DNA of 60,265 nt, taken from contig NZ_FPBA01000029.1 of the NCBI RefSeq assembly GCF_900116515.1, positions 1-60,265 of the forward strand. The letters run 5' to 3'. The position numbers and the translations under genes are program-made. Origin of the DNA: Geodermatophilus amargosae (GTDB taxonomy: Bacteria > Actinomycetota > Actinomycetes > Mycobacteriales > Geodermatophilaceae). Below are positions 51,005 to 59,598 of the stretch, one piece after another. The first letter of the stretch is position 1, and each line of letters starts with the position of its first letter. The notes beneath the pieces are model-generated. The model ran no database searches. It saw only the letters and a list, made by a program, of their open reading frames with translations, and was not told the origin of the DNA.

Positions 51005-51024
51005 CCCGGGCACCGGTGCCCGGG
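51005..51024. promoter_or_regulatory. 20-bp perfect palindrome upstream of the EthD gene
   Basis: CCCGGGCACCGGTGCCCGGG is a perfect palindrome 22 bases before the start codon at 51,047 and 40 bases after the quinone-reductase stop. It could be an operator or a transcription terminator hairpin for the upstream gene. Confidence 0.45.
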
Positions 51025-51046
51025 CGCGAGCGCGGAGGTGCGGTAG

Positions 51047-51367
51047 ATGGTGCACAGGCTGGTGGTCAGCTACGGACAGCCCGACGACCCGGCGGCGTTC
51101 GACGCCTACTACCGCGACACGCACACCCCGCTCGCGGTGCAGATGCCCGGGCTGGTCCGGCTCACCACCGGGCGGCCGCAGTCCATGGACCCCTCGCACC
51201 CCGCCCCCTACCTCGTCGCCCAGCTCGACTTCGACTCCGAGCAGGCGATGGGCGCGGCCTTCGCCTCCGACGAGGGCAAGGCGACGGCGAAGGACGTGCC
51301 GAAGTTCGCCAGCGGCGGCGCGGTCATGACCCACTACGAGGTGAACGAGGTGCACGTCTCCCGGTGA
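51047..51367 (+). CDS. EthD family protein
   Basis: A 106-residue dimeric alpha-beta barrel protein of the EthD type (LVVSYGQPDDPAAFDAYYRD, then THTPLAVQMPGLVRLTTG and LDFDSEQAMGAAFASDEGKA). Family members accompany oxidative degradation pathways and may bind small hydrophobic ligands. GGAGG is ten bases before the ATG. It is coupled to the ThDP enzyme by a GTGA overlap. Confidence 0.9.
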   Translation: MVHRLVVSYGQPDDPAAFDAYYRDTHTPLAVQMPGLVRLTTGRPQSMDPSHPAPYLVAQLDFDSEQAMGAAFASDEGKATAKDVPKFASGGAVMTHYEVNEVHVSR

Positions 51368-52914
51368 ACGGCGCACAGGCCCTCATCCGCACGCTCGTCG
51401 ACGCCGGCGTCGACGTCTGCTTCGCCAACCCCGGCACGTCGGAGATGCACTTCGTCGCGGCGCTGGACGACGTCCCCGAGATGCGCGGCGTCCTCACCCT
51501 GTTCGAGGGGGTGGCCACCGGCGCCGCCGACGGCTGGGCGCGCATGACCGGCCGGCCCGCCGCCACGCTGCTGCACCTCGGGCCGGGCATGGGCAACGGC
51601 CTGGCCAACCTGCACAACGCCCGCCGCGGCCGGACGCCGATGGTCAACGTCGTCGGCGACCACGGCCGCTCGCACAAGCGGCTGGACGCGCCGCTGGAGT
51701 CCGACATCGACGCCGTCGCCGGCACCGTGTCGGGCTGGGTGCGCCGGTCGCTGGCACCGGAGGACGTCGCCGCCGACGCCGCGGACGCCGTCGCCGCCGC
51801 CGCGCGCGGCCAGATCGCCACGCTGGTGCTGCCGGCCGACGTCTCGTGGTCCGACGGGGGCGTCGTGGCCGACCCGGTGCCGCCGCGGCCGCGGCCGCAG
51901 GTGGCGCCGTCGGCCCTCGAGGACGTCGCCGCGGCGGTGCAGGGCGGCGAGGCCACCGTGCTGCTGCTCGGCGGGGACGTCGTCGCCTCCGAGGCGGGCC
52001 TGGTGGCCGCGGCGCGGGTGGCCGCCGGCACCGGTGCCCGGCTGCTCGCCGAGACGTTCCCGGCGCGGATGGTGCGCGGCGCGGGACTGCCCGACGTCGG
52101 CAAGCTGCCCTATCCGCCCGAGGTCGCGATCAAGGCGCTGGCCGGCACGCGGCACCTGGTGCTGGCCGGGGCGACGTCGCCGGTGCACTTCTTCGCCTAT
52201 CCCGGCGTGCCGGGCACGCCGGTGCCGGAGGACTGCACGGTGCACGTGCTCTCGGCCCCGGGGGAGGACGGCGTCGCGGCGCTCGAGGCGCTCGCCGCGC
52301 AGGTGGCCGCGGACGCCGAGCCGGAGCTGCTGGAGGCCTCCCGCCCGGAGCTGCCGACCGGGCGCCTGACGCCACGCGCGGTGTCGGCGGTGGTCGGCGC
52401 GCTGCTGCCCGAGCGGGCGGTGGTGGTGGACGAGGCGATCACCTCCGGCGTCGGGATCGCCGAGCTGACCTCGGGGGCGCCGCGGCACGACTGGCTGGCG
52501 CTGACGGGTGGGGCGATCGGTGACGGCCTGCCGATGGCGGTCGGCGCGGCGGTCGCCTGTCCCGACCGGCCGGTGCTCGTCCTGCAGGCCGACGGCAGCG
52601 CGATGTACACCGTCCAGGCGCTGTGGACGATGGCGCGCGAGCAGCTCGACGTCACCGTCGTCCTCTACGACAACGCGTCGTACGCGATCCTCCAGGGCGA
52701 GCTCTCCCGAGTGGGCGCCACCGGCGCGGGCGAGAAGGCCGGGCAGCTGCTCGACCTGGGCGGGCCGACGCTGGACTTCGTCGCGCTGGCCACCGGGATG
52801 GGCGTGCCGGCCACCCGCGCCGAGACCGCCGAGGAGCTGGCCGAGCAGCTGGGCACCGCGCTGCGCGAGCCCGGTCCGCACCTGGTGCAGGCGGTACTGC
52901 GGCCGGCCGGCTGA
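51364..52914 (+). CDS. ThDP-dependent enzyme, acetolactate synthase large-subunit-like
   Basis: A 516-residue thiamine-diphosphate enzyme. It has the Pyr-domain Glu in LFEGVATGAADGWARM, a central nucleotide-like domain, and the PP-domain motif LQADGSAMYTVQALWTMARE ending ..LYDN (the GDG-x(24-27)-N signature, here ADG). It could be an acetolactate synthase, a benzoylformate-decarboxylase-like or oxalyl-CoA-type enzyme. The EthD partner suggests a catabolic use rather than valine/isoleucine synthesis. No small regulatory subunit (IlvN) is encoded nearby. Confidence 0.85.
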   Translation: MNGAQALIRTLVDAGVDVCFANPGTSEMHFVAALDDVPEMRGVLTLFEGVATGAADGWARMTGRPAATLLHLGPGMGNGLANLHNARRGRTPMVNVVGDHGRSHKRLDAPLESDIDAVAGTVSGWVRRSLAPEDVAADAADAVAAAARGQIATLVLPADVSWSDGGVVADPVPPRPRPQVAPSALEDVAAAVQGGEATVLLLGGDVVASEAGLVAAARVAAGTGARLLAETFPARMVRGAGLPDVGKLPYPPEVAIKALAGTRHLVLAGATSPVHFFAYPGVPGTPVPEDCTVHVLSAPGEDGVAALEALAAQVAADAEPELLEASRPELPTGRLTPRAVSAVVGALLPERAVVVDEAITSGVGIAELTSGAPRHDWLALTGGAIGDGLPMAVGAAVACPDRPVLVLQADGSAMYTVQALWTMAREQLDVTVVLYDNASYAILQGELSRVGATGAGEKAGQLLDLGGPTLDFVALATGMGVPATRAETAEELAEQLGTALREPGPHLVQAVLRPAG

Positions 52915-52946
52915 CCGCGTCTCACCCCCTGGGGGGAACACGGCCG

Positions 52947-52988
52947 GATCCGTTCCAGACCGATCCGTTCCACGCCGATCCCCGTTCC
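52947..52988 (+). promoter_or_regulatory. Three direct repeats upstream of the GGDEF-EAL gene
   Basis: GATCCGTTCCA occurs at 52,947 and 52,962, and GATCCCCGTTCC at 52,977, a period of 15 bases, ending 12 bases before the ATG at 53,001. This could be an operator or a ribosome-landing structure. It also sits directly after the ThDP gene's stop. Confidence 0.4.
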
Positions 52989-53000
52989 GTGTCGTGGACC

Positions 53001-55721
53001 ATGGATGGACCCAGCTGGACGGCCGCCAGGAGCCGGCCGGCCCAGCGGCGTGCGCCCGCGCTGGTGGTCGCCCTCGTCGTCGTCCTGCTCGCTGCCGAGG
53101 GCGCGGCGTACGGGACGGCGACCGGCACGGCGCTGTACTTCACGGTGCTGGGGCTGGCGGTCGTCGCCGCCTGGGCAGGCGTCTCCCGCGGGGGGCGGCA
53201 GCTCCCCGCCGTCCTCGTCGCCCTCGGCGTCACCCTGACCGGCGCCGGTGACGTGGTCTGGCAGGTCCAGACGTCGCTGACCGGCTCCGGCGCGGACCTC
53301 GGTGTCGCCGACGTCCTGTACCTGGGCAGCTACGTCGCCCTGGGCGCCGCGCTGGCGCTCATGGCCCGGACCTGCCACGCCGACCGCGACCAGCAGGTGT
53401 CCGGCTGGATCGACGCCCTCGTCGTGTTCGTCGCCGCGCTGCTGGTGGTCTGGGAGCTGTCGATCGCCACCACGGTCCAGGACCCGACGCTCGGGGGCCT
53501 CGACCGCGTCGTCCTCTCGCTCTACCCGGCCCTCGACGCGGCCCTGATCGGCCTGGTCGTGCGGCTGCTGGCCACCCGCCGGCACGGGGAGCGGGCCTCG
53601 CTGGCCGTGGCCGTCGCCTGTGCCTGCTGGCTCTTCTCCGACGTCGTCTACCTGCTCGACGTCGACGCCGACGACCTCGGCTCGCTGCTCGACGCCGGCT
53701 GGCTGCTCGGCAGCGTGCTGCTCGCCGTCGCCGCCTGGCCCGCCGCCTCCCGTCCCGCGGCCGGGGACGACGCCGGGCACGCGGTGTCGGGCCTGGCCCG
53801 CCTGGCCGTCTGCCTGGGCGCGCTGCTGGTGCCCCCGACGACGGAGCTGGTCATCGACTGGACCGGCGGCGAGGACGCCGCCGGTGCGGTGTTCACCGCC
53901 ATGGTCACGCTGACCGTCCTCGTGTTCGTCCGTGCGGCGCTGCTCGTGCGCGGCGAGGCGGCTGCCCGGGCGCTCGTGCGCTCGCGGGAGCGGTTCGCCG
54001 CCAAGCTCACCGCGCACTCCTCCGACGCCGTCCTGGTCCTCTCCCGCGACGGCCGGCTGCTCAGCGACCCCACGCCCCTGGCCACGCTGCTCGGCGCCAC
54101 GCCGTCGGGCCTGAGCACCACCGCGGACGCCCTCCGCCTGGCCGGCGTGGACACTGACCTCGCCGATGCGCTGTTCGCCCGCGCCGTGGCCGCTCGGGGC
54201 AGGGTCGTCGACGCCGAGCTGCCCACCCGGCACCGCGGCGAGGACCGCTGGGTCGGCGTGCGGCTGGTCGACCTCAGCAGGGACCCCGACGTCGGCGGCG
54301 TCGTCGTCCACGTCACCGACGTGACCGGCCGCCGCCGTGCCGAGGAGGCGCTCGCCCACTCCGTGCTGCACGACGGGCTGACCGGCCTGGCCAACCGCGC
54401 GCTGTTCACCGACCGCGTGGGCCAGGCGCTGCGCCGGACGGTGCGCGGCGGCGGCTCGGTGGCGGTGCTGTCCCTCGACCTCGACGGCTTCAAGGCCGTC
54501 AACGACTCCCTCGGCCACGCCGCCGGCGACGCGCTGCTGCGCGAGGTGGCGACGCGGCTGCGCGCCGCGGTCCGCGCCGACGACACCGTGGCCCGCCTCG
54601 GCGGCGACGAGTTCGCCGTGCTGGTCGAGCAGACCGGCGAGGGCGACGACGAGGCCCTGCTGGCCGCTGCCCGCGCGCTCGAGGTGCTGGCGCGGCCGGT
54701 GCCGCTGCCCGGCGGCCCGGTGACCGTGTCCGCCAGCGTCGGCGTGGCCGTCGGCCGCGGGGGCGTGGCGGGGGAATCGCTCATCGGCGACGCCGACCTG
54801 GCGCTGTACGCGGCCAAGCTCGACGGCCGCAACCGCGTGCAGCGCTTCGAGCCGGGCATGCGCGCGGCGGCGCTGGCCGCCCGCGAGCTGGAGCAGGAGC
54901 TGCGCGGCGCGGTGGACCGTGGGGAGTTCCGGCTGGCGTACCAGCCGGTGATCGGCCTGGCCGACCGCCGGGTGACCGGCTTCGAGGCGCTGCTGCGCTG
55001 GGACAACCCGCGGCTGGGCCCGGTGACCCCCGACCGGTTCGTGCCGGTGGCCGAGGCCGCGGGCCTGATGGACGAGATCGGCGCGTGGGTGCTGCGCGAG
55101 GCGTGCACCACCGCGGCGGTCTGGCGGCACCGGCACCCGGGTGCCGGGCCGTTCACGATGGCGGTGAACGTGTCGGCCACCCAGCTGACCTCGCCGGACC
55201 TGGTCGGCTCGATCGCCCACGCGCTGGCCGAGAGCGGGCTGCCGGCCGGTGCGCTGGTGCTCGAGGTGACCGAGACGGCGCTGGTGGGCGACCCCGGGCG
55301 GGCGGCCGCGTGCCTGTCGGCGCTGCGGGCGCTGGGCGTGCGGCTGGCGCTGGACGACTTCGGCACCGGCTACTCCTCGCTGGCGCACCTGCGGCAGTTC
55401 ACCGTGGACGTGCTCAAGATCGACCGGTCGTTCGTCAGCTCGATGGCCGAGGGCGAGCCGCTGCCGGCGATCGTGCGCGGCACCATCGACCTGGGCCGCA
55501 CGCTGGGCCTGGAGGTCCTCGCCGAGGGCGTCGAGCACGAGCACCAGGCGCGGCTGCTGGCCGAGGGCCGGTGCGACACCGCGCAGGGCTACCTCTTCGC
55601 CCGGCCGCTGGAGGCCTGCGACGCCGAGGCGCTGCTGCTCGAGGAGGCCGCGGCCCGCGCCGGGGTGCCGGCCATCGTGCCGCTGCGCTCCGCGCCCCGG
55701 GCGCTGACCCGCCCCGCGTGA
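53001..55721 (+). CDS. Membrane-anchored GGDEF-EAL c-di-GMP protein
   Basis: A 906-residue protein. About eight hydrophobic segments (residues 20-330) form a sensor domain, followed by a PAS-like region (about 335-445), a GGDEF domain (about 455-620, DGLTGLANRALF and RLGGDEFAVL intact) and an EAL domain (about 640-885, FEALLRW, ETALVGD and LDDFGTGYSSL intact). Both diguanylate-cyclase and phosphodiesterase motifs look complete. The protein may switch between making and breaking c-di-GMP, controlling motility or attachment; flagellin and a tad-type ATPase follow nearby. There is no clear ribosome binding site. Confidence 0.92.
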   Translation: MDGPSWTAARSRPAQRRAPALVVALVVVLLAAEGAAYGTATGTALYFTVLGLAVVAAWAGVSRGGRQLPAVLVALGVTLTGAGDVVWQVQTSLTGSGADLGVADVLYLGSYVALGAALALMARTCHADRDQQVSGWIDALVVFVAALLVVWELSIATTVQDPTLGGLDRVVLSLYPALDAALIGLVVRLLATRRHGERASLAVAVACACWLFSDVVYLLDVDADDLGSLLDAGWLLGSVLLAVAAWPAASRPAAGDDAGHAVSGLARLAVCLGALLVPPTTELVIDWTGGEDAAGAVFTAMVTLTVLVFVRAALLVRGEAAARALVRSRERFAAKLTAHSSDAVLVLSRDGRLLSDPTPLATLLGATPSGLSTTADALRLAGVDTDLADALFARAVAARGRVVDAELPTRHRGEDRWVGVRLVDLSRDPDVGGVVVHVTDVTGRRRAEEALAHSVLHDGLTGLANRALFTDRVGQALRRTVRGGGSVAVLSLDLDGFKAVNDSLGHAAGDALLREVATRLRAAVRADDTVARLGGDEFAVLVEQTGEGDDEALLAAARALEVLARPVPLPGGPVTVSASVGVAVGRGGVAGESLIGDADLALYAAKLDGRNRVQRFEPGMRAAALAARELEQELRGAVDRGEFRLAYQPVIGLADRRVTGFEALLRWDNPRLGPVTPDRFVPVAEAAGLMDEIGAWVLREACTTAAVWRHRHPGAGPFTMAVNVSATQLTSPDLVGSIAHALAESGLPAGALVLEVTETALVGDPGRAAACLSALRALGVRLALDDFGTGYSSLAHLRQFTVDVLKIDRSFVSSMAEGEPLPAIVRGTIDLGRTLGLEVLAEGVEHEHQARLLAEGRCDTAQGYLFARPLEACDAEALLLEEAAARAGVPAIVPLRSAPRALTRPA

Positions 55722-55755
55722 GGGCGCTGGCCGCCCTTCGGTGTTCCGCGCGCGC

Positions 55756-55789
55756 TCGTGCTCTGCCCACACCTGTGGGCAGAGCACGA
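55756..55789. terminator. Hairpin terminator of the GGDEF-EAL gene
   Basis: A stem of 16 bp (GTGCTCTGCCCACA at 55,758-55,771 with TGTGGGCAGAGCAC at 55,774-55,787, plus two outer pairs) with a two-base loop, 35 bases after the stop. The long stem with a tiny loop suggests a cruciform rather than a normal terminator, but the position is right for one. Confidence 0.6.
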
Positions 55790-55817
55790 CCGTGCGCAGG
55801 GGCATCTGCTGTCCGGC

Positions 55818-55876
55818 CAGCGTGTGCGCTGAAGCCGCCTCCTGGTCCGCGGAACGCCGCGTCAGCGCACATCGTC
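55818..55876. repeat. Intergenic palindrome copy A
   Basis: GTGCGCTGAAGC at 55,824-55,835 and GCGTCAGCGCAC at 55,859-55,870 form an inverted repeat with a central GC-rich stretch (about 59 bp in all). Its sequence closely matches copies B (56,532) and C (58,268). The rest of 55,722-56,115 has no gene that I can support. Confidence 0.75.
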
Positions 55877-56115
55877 CGGGGGCCGCCGGGATCGCGAGCG
55901 GGTGCGTGCCCGGATCTGGCCTGTCACGCGCGGGGTTCGTGCTACTCGAGGTCACCGCTGGGGAGGGCGAGACGACGTCGTTCCGGATTTCCCGTGTGCA
56001 GCAGGCCATTCGCCATACCGTTCGTGCGCTCGCCGAGACGGCGGGTGACCAGCCCTCGTGCCCACCCCGGGCCGGTGTTCCTGTCTCGACCGAGACGCCC
56101 TGAACGGAGAAGTCC

Positions 56116-56391
56116 ATGTCCCAGACCGCAACCGCCCCCACCACGACGCGCAAGAAGCGTCACGTGTTCCGCTGGGTGTTCCTGGCGATCCAGGCCATCT
56201 TCCTGATCTGGATCATCAGCGGCACCTCGAGTGCGGCGGACAACTGCGACGGTCAGGTCGGTCAGGCCCTCGACGCCTGTCAGGCGGGCACGGCGATCGG
56301 CGCCGGCATCGGCGTCATGGTCGTGATCTTCCTCTGGGTCGCCGTTGACGTGATCCTCGGGATCGGCTACCTCATCTTCCGCAAGCGCTGA
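56116..56391 (+). CDS. Small two-span membrane protein, unknown
   Basis: A 91-residue protein with a basic N-terminus (RKKRHVFRWVFLAIQAIFLI), two hydrophobic segments (about 18-36 and 62-87) and a short extracellular loop with two Cys (DNCDGQVGQALDACQAG), which could form a disulfide. This type is common in actinobacteria and has no known function. ACGGAGAAG precedes the ATG. It stands alone between two copies of the intergenic palindrome. Confidence 0.78.
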   Translation: MSQTATAPTTTRKKRHVFRWVFLAIQAIFLIWIISGTSSAADNCDGQVGQALDACQAGTAIGAGIGVMVVIFLWVAVDVILGIGYLIFRKR

Positions 56392-56531
56392 GTACGGCCG
56401 GGGCGATCCGGTCACCTCAGGGGAGTCTGGAGACGGAGGGTCACGGCTCTCCCGGCGGTTCGATCCCGCCGTTCCCACGCCCCGCTCGCCACTCGGCGTG
56501 CTGCCCCTTCTGCCTGACTGTCCTCTGAGCG

Positions 56532-56592
56532 GCGAGCGTGTGTGCTGACGCCGCACCCCAGCCTCGGGAATGCCGCGCCAGCGCACACCGTC
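56532..56592. repeat. Intergenic palindrome copy B
   Basis: GTGTGCTGACGC at 56,540-56,551 and GCGCCAGCGCAC at 56,575-56,586, same layout as copies A and C. The remainder of 56,392-56,738 is non-coding; it ends with the GGAGG of the flagellin gene. I see no recognisable sigma-28-type promoter there. Confidence 0.75.
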
Positions 56593-56738
56593 GGCCGCTA
56601 CGTCGACCGCTGAGCCCCGGCACCCGGGCGGGGGAGGCGGCTCCGCGTTCGAGTCCAGGACGGGCCGCATGGTGCCGTTGTGACAGGTGGTGCCTGCCGC
56701 ACGGACGCAGCAGGCCCGACAGCACGGAGGCGCGCAGG

Positions 56739-58268
56739 ATGGGTCTGGGTATCGCCACGAACGTGGCGGCGCTCGGTGCCTCGCGCGCGCTGAGCCGGAC
56801 GGACCAGTCCGTGGGGACGTCGCTGCGGCGACTGGCCTCCGGGCTCCGCATCGCCACCGCCGCCGACGACGCCACGGGCCTCGGCGTCTCCGAGGGCCTG
56901 CGCGCCCAGGTGCGCGGCATGACGCAGGCGGTGCGCAACACCCAGGACGGCATCGGCCTGCTGCGCACCGCCGACGCCGCCCTCGACGGCGTCCACGCGA
57001 TGCTGCGGCGGATGCGCGACCTCGCCGTGCAGGGCGGCAATGCCGGCCTGCTCGACGCCCAGGCGACGGCCGCCGTCCGCGCGGAGTTCGAGCAGCTCAA
57101 GTCCGAGCTCGACGACGTCGCCGGCCGGACGTCGTTCAACGGCAGGTCCCTGCTGGACGGCACCTACGACCGGCTGTTCCAGGCCGGCGCCGAGGCCGGG
57201 GACACCGTGCGCGTCGTCCTCGCCGTCTCCGGCCGGGCGGTCGACGTCGCCGGGCTCGGGCTCTCCGACGTCGACCTCACCGGCGGGCTCGGCCTCCAGC
57301 ACACGCTGGCCCCGGCCGTCGCCGTGGAGCCGAGCACGCCGGCGCCCGGCCGGCTGACGCTGGCCGGCAACTACACCTCCGGCGCCGCCTTCCGCGCGCT
57401 GTCCGGGACGGTGACGTACGACGGGCGGACCCTCGACCTGGGGACGGTCGACTACACCGGCGCAGTGACGGCGCAGGACCACCTCGACCGGCTGAACGCC
57501 ACGGCGTCCGCGCTGGGCGCCGGCTCGTTCGCCGCGTCCGGCTCGGGGCTGGTGTTCACCGGCGCGACGCCCGGCCCGACGTCGCTCCCTGCCGACGCCG
57601 CCGCCCTGACCCCGCAGTACTCCGGCGGGACCGCCGCCACGGTGGACGCCGCCGTCCCCGCCGCCCGCAACACGCCGTCGGCCGGACGGCTGCTGCTGGC
57701 CGGCGACTACGTCTCCGCCGACGCGTATGCCACCAGCTACGACGCTCTCGTCGGAACGGTCACCTACGGCGGGCGGACCTTCGACCTGAGCTCGGTGGAC
57801 TACACCGGCGCCGTCACGGTGCAGGACCGCATCGACCGGCTCGACACCGCGGCGATCGCCGCCCTCGGCACGACCCTCAGCCCGTTCGTGGCGACCGCGA
57901 CCGGGCTGGTCTTCACCGCGCCGACGCCCGGCCCGACCTCGACCGCGGCCGACGCGCGGGCGATGACGCCGTACTACGCGGGGGACGCCGGGACCGCCGG
58001 CACGCTGCGGGCGATCGACCGGGCGATCGGCTGGGTGTCGGACCTGCGGGCCCACGTCGGCGCGATGGACAACCGGTTCTCCTCGCGGGTCGACCGACTC
58101 AACGTCTCGATCGAGAACGCGACGGCGTCGGAGTCGCGGATCCGCGACGTCGACGTGGCCGACGAGGTCACCGCGCTGACCCGCAGCCAGGTCGTCGCGC
58201 AGGCCGGCACCGCGATGCTGGCCCAGGCGAACCAGTCCGCGGGCCGCGTCCTCGCCCTGCTGCGCTGA
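56739..58268 (+). CDS. fliC: Flagellin with duplicated central domain
   Basis: A 509-residue flagellin. The N-terminal D0/D1 part (GLGIATNVAALGASRALSRT, SLRRLASGLRIATAADDATG, RNTQDGIGLLRTADAALDGV) and C-terminal part (VDRLNVSIENATASESRIRD, VDVADEVTALTRSQVVAQAG, AMLAQANQSAGRVLALLR) are complete. Between them two related stretches (about 204-302 and 316-418) share GTVTYxGRTxDLxxVDYTGA and TGLVFTxxTPGPTS, so the variable domain has been duplicated. The product forms the filament after export through the flagellar apparatus, which is not in the window. GGAGG is eight bases before the ATG. Confidence 0.93.
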   Translation: MGLGIATNVAALGASRALSRTDQSVGTSLRRLASGLRIATAADDATGLGVSEGLRAQVRGMTQAVRNTQDGIGLLRTADAALDGVHAMLRRMRDLAVQGGNAGLLDAQATAAVRAEFEQLKSELDDVAGRTSFNGRSLLDGTYDRLFQAGAEAGDTVRVVLAVSGRAVDVAGLGLSDVDLTGGLGLQHTLAPAVAVEPSTPAPGRLTLAGNYTSGAAFRALSGTVTYDGRTLDLGTVDYTGAVTAQDHLDRLNATASALGAGSFAASGSGLVFTGATPGPTSLPADAAALTPQYSGGTAATVDAAVPAARNTPSAGRLLLAGDYVSADAYATSYDALVGTVTYGGRTFDLSSVDYTGAVTVQDRIDRLDTAAIAALGTTLSPFVATATGLVFTAPTPGPTSTAADARAMTPYYAGDAGTAGTLRAIDRAIGWVSDLRAHVGAMDNRFSSRVDRLNVSIENATASESRIRDVDVADEVTALTRSQVVAQAGTAMLAQANQSAGRVLALLR

Positions 58269-58325
58269 GCACGTGCGCTGACGCCGCATCGCGCCTCGCG
58301 GAACGCTGCGTCAGCGCACACCCTC
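58268..58325. repeat. Intergenic palindrome copy C
   Basis: GTGCGCTGACGC at 58,273-58,284 and GCGTCAGCGCAC at 58,308-58,319 form a perfect 12-bp inverted repeat around CGCATCGCGCCTCGCGGAAC. It starts at the flagellin stop and might also act as its terminator. The rest up to 58,479 has no gene. Confidence 0.75.
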
Positions 58326-58479
58326 GGCTCGCCTGCGCGGGTCACCCGGCCGGGTGGAGCTGGTCCCCGGCCGCGCACGCCCTGTCCACAGATCGGCTGA
58401 GGAGCCTCCCGCGGAGCGCCTGCGTCTCCCTATCGTCCCGTCGTCCCGAACGGGGTCGGGCAGGCGAGACGGGGGTGCG

Positions 58480-59361
58480 GTGCCGACTGCGACGAGTGCC
58501 GCGCGGAGTGCCCTGGACGTCGTCGACGGCGAGGTCCGCGAGCTCATCCGGCGCCGCGGGCTCGACCCCTTCACCGATCCCGCGCCGGTCCGGGTGCTGG
58601 TGCGCGACGTCGTCGCCGACTACTCCGAGCGGTCGCTGACCTCGGCGCTGCCGCCGATCGGCGATCCCGAGTCGGTGGTGCGCGACGTGCTCGACCGGGT
58701 GGCCGGGTTCGGGCCGCTGCAGCGCCACCTCGACGACCCCGAGGTCGAGGAGATCTGGGTCAACGAGCCCGGCCGGGTGTTCGTGGCCCGCCGCGGCCGC
58801 AGCGAGCTGACCACGACGATCCTCGGCGCCGGGGAGCTGGCCGACCTGGTCGAGCGGATGCTGCGCAGCTCGGGACGGCGGATCGACATGAGCCAGCCCT
58901 TCGTCGACGCGATGCTGCCCGACGGCTCGCGGCTGCACGTCGTCATCCCCGACATCACCCGGCGGCACATGGCCGTGAACATCCGCAAGTTCGTGCTGCG
59001 TGCGCACGGCCTCGACGAGCTGGTCGCCACCGGCACGCTGACCCTGCAGGCCGCGCGGTTCCTCGAGGCCGCCGTCGGCGCTGGCCTGAACGTCCTGGTC
59101 TCCGGTGGCACGCAGGCCGGGAAGACCACCCTCCTCAACTGCCTGTGCGCGGCGATCCCGGCGCGGGAGCGGGTGATCACCTGCGAGGAGGTCTTCGAGC
59201 TCCGGGTGCCGCTGCCTGACGTCGTCTCCATGCAGACCCGCCAGCCCAACCTCGAGGGCGCCGGGGAGATCCCGCTGCGGCGGCTGGTCAAGGAGGCGCT
59301 GCGGATGCGGCCCTCGCGGATCGTGGTCGGGGAGGTGCGGCAGGAGGAGTGCCTGGACCTT
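58480..59361 (+). pseudogene. cpaF: CpaF/TadA-type secretion ATPase, truncated by an IS remnant
   Basis: The N-terminal about 294 residues of a CpaF-type ATPase, which powers tad pilus or flp-type secretion. It has the N-terminal helical region, NEPGRVFVARRGR, the Asp box region, Walker A VLVSGGTQAGKTTLLN (about 205-220) and the Walker B zone RPSRIVVGEVRQEECLDL. At this point normal CpaF would go on with ...LLALNAGLPG and the His box; instead the frame runs into foreign DNA and stops at 59,424. The product would lack the C-terminal arginine finger part and is probably inactive. The GTG at 58,480 is the likely start. No other tad genes are visible. Confidence 0.8.
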
Positions 59362-59598
59362 GCGCATTACGGCTTAACACACACCGGCTGCGGGTATCTT
59401 CCGAGCATGCAGCGAAGGCCATGACAACCGCTTCATGCTCGCTCACCTGCGCTTACGACATCATCCCGCTCATCACGCCCGCGGTGTCGTACACGCCTGG
59501 GCCGACACCATGGGGTCGTCGAACGCACCCTCGGCTGGCTGCTGTCCTACAAACGTCTGGCGCTTCGCTATAACCGCCGGACCAGCGTGCTCCCACGC
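59362..59598 (+). mobile_element. Remnant of an IS5-type insertion sequence
   Basis: The DNA after the cpaF break has lower G+C and encodes, from 59,497 on in one frame, RLGRHHGVVERTLGWLLSYK followed by RLALRYNRRT, the C-terminal motif (E of the DDE triad within VVERT) of IS5-family transposases. The upstream transposase codons are out of frame or missing, and I find no clear terminal repeats, so it is a fragment and not an active element. Confidence 0.65.

Noticed and set aside
52665..56153. Open frame of 1,162 codons on the minus strand
   Set aside because: It lies opposite the ThDP and GGDEF-EAL genes, which have complete motifs; the minus product is low-complexity.
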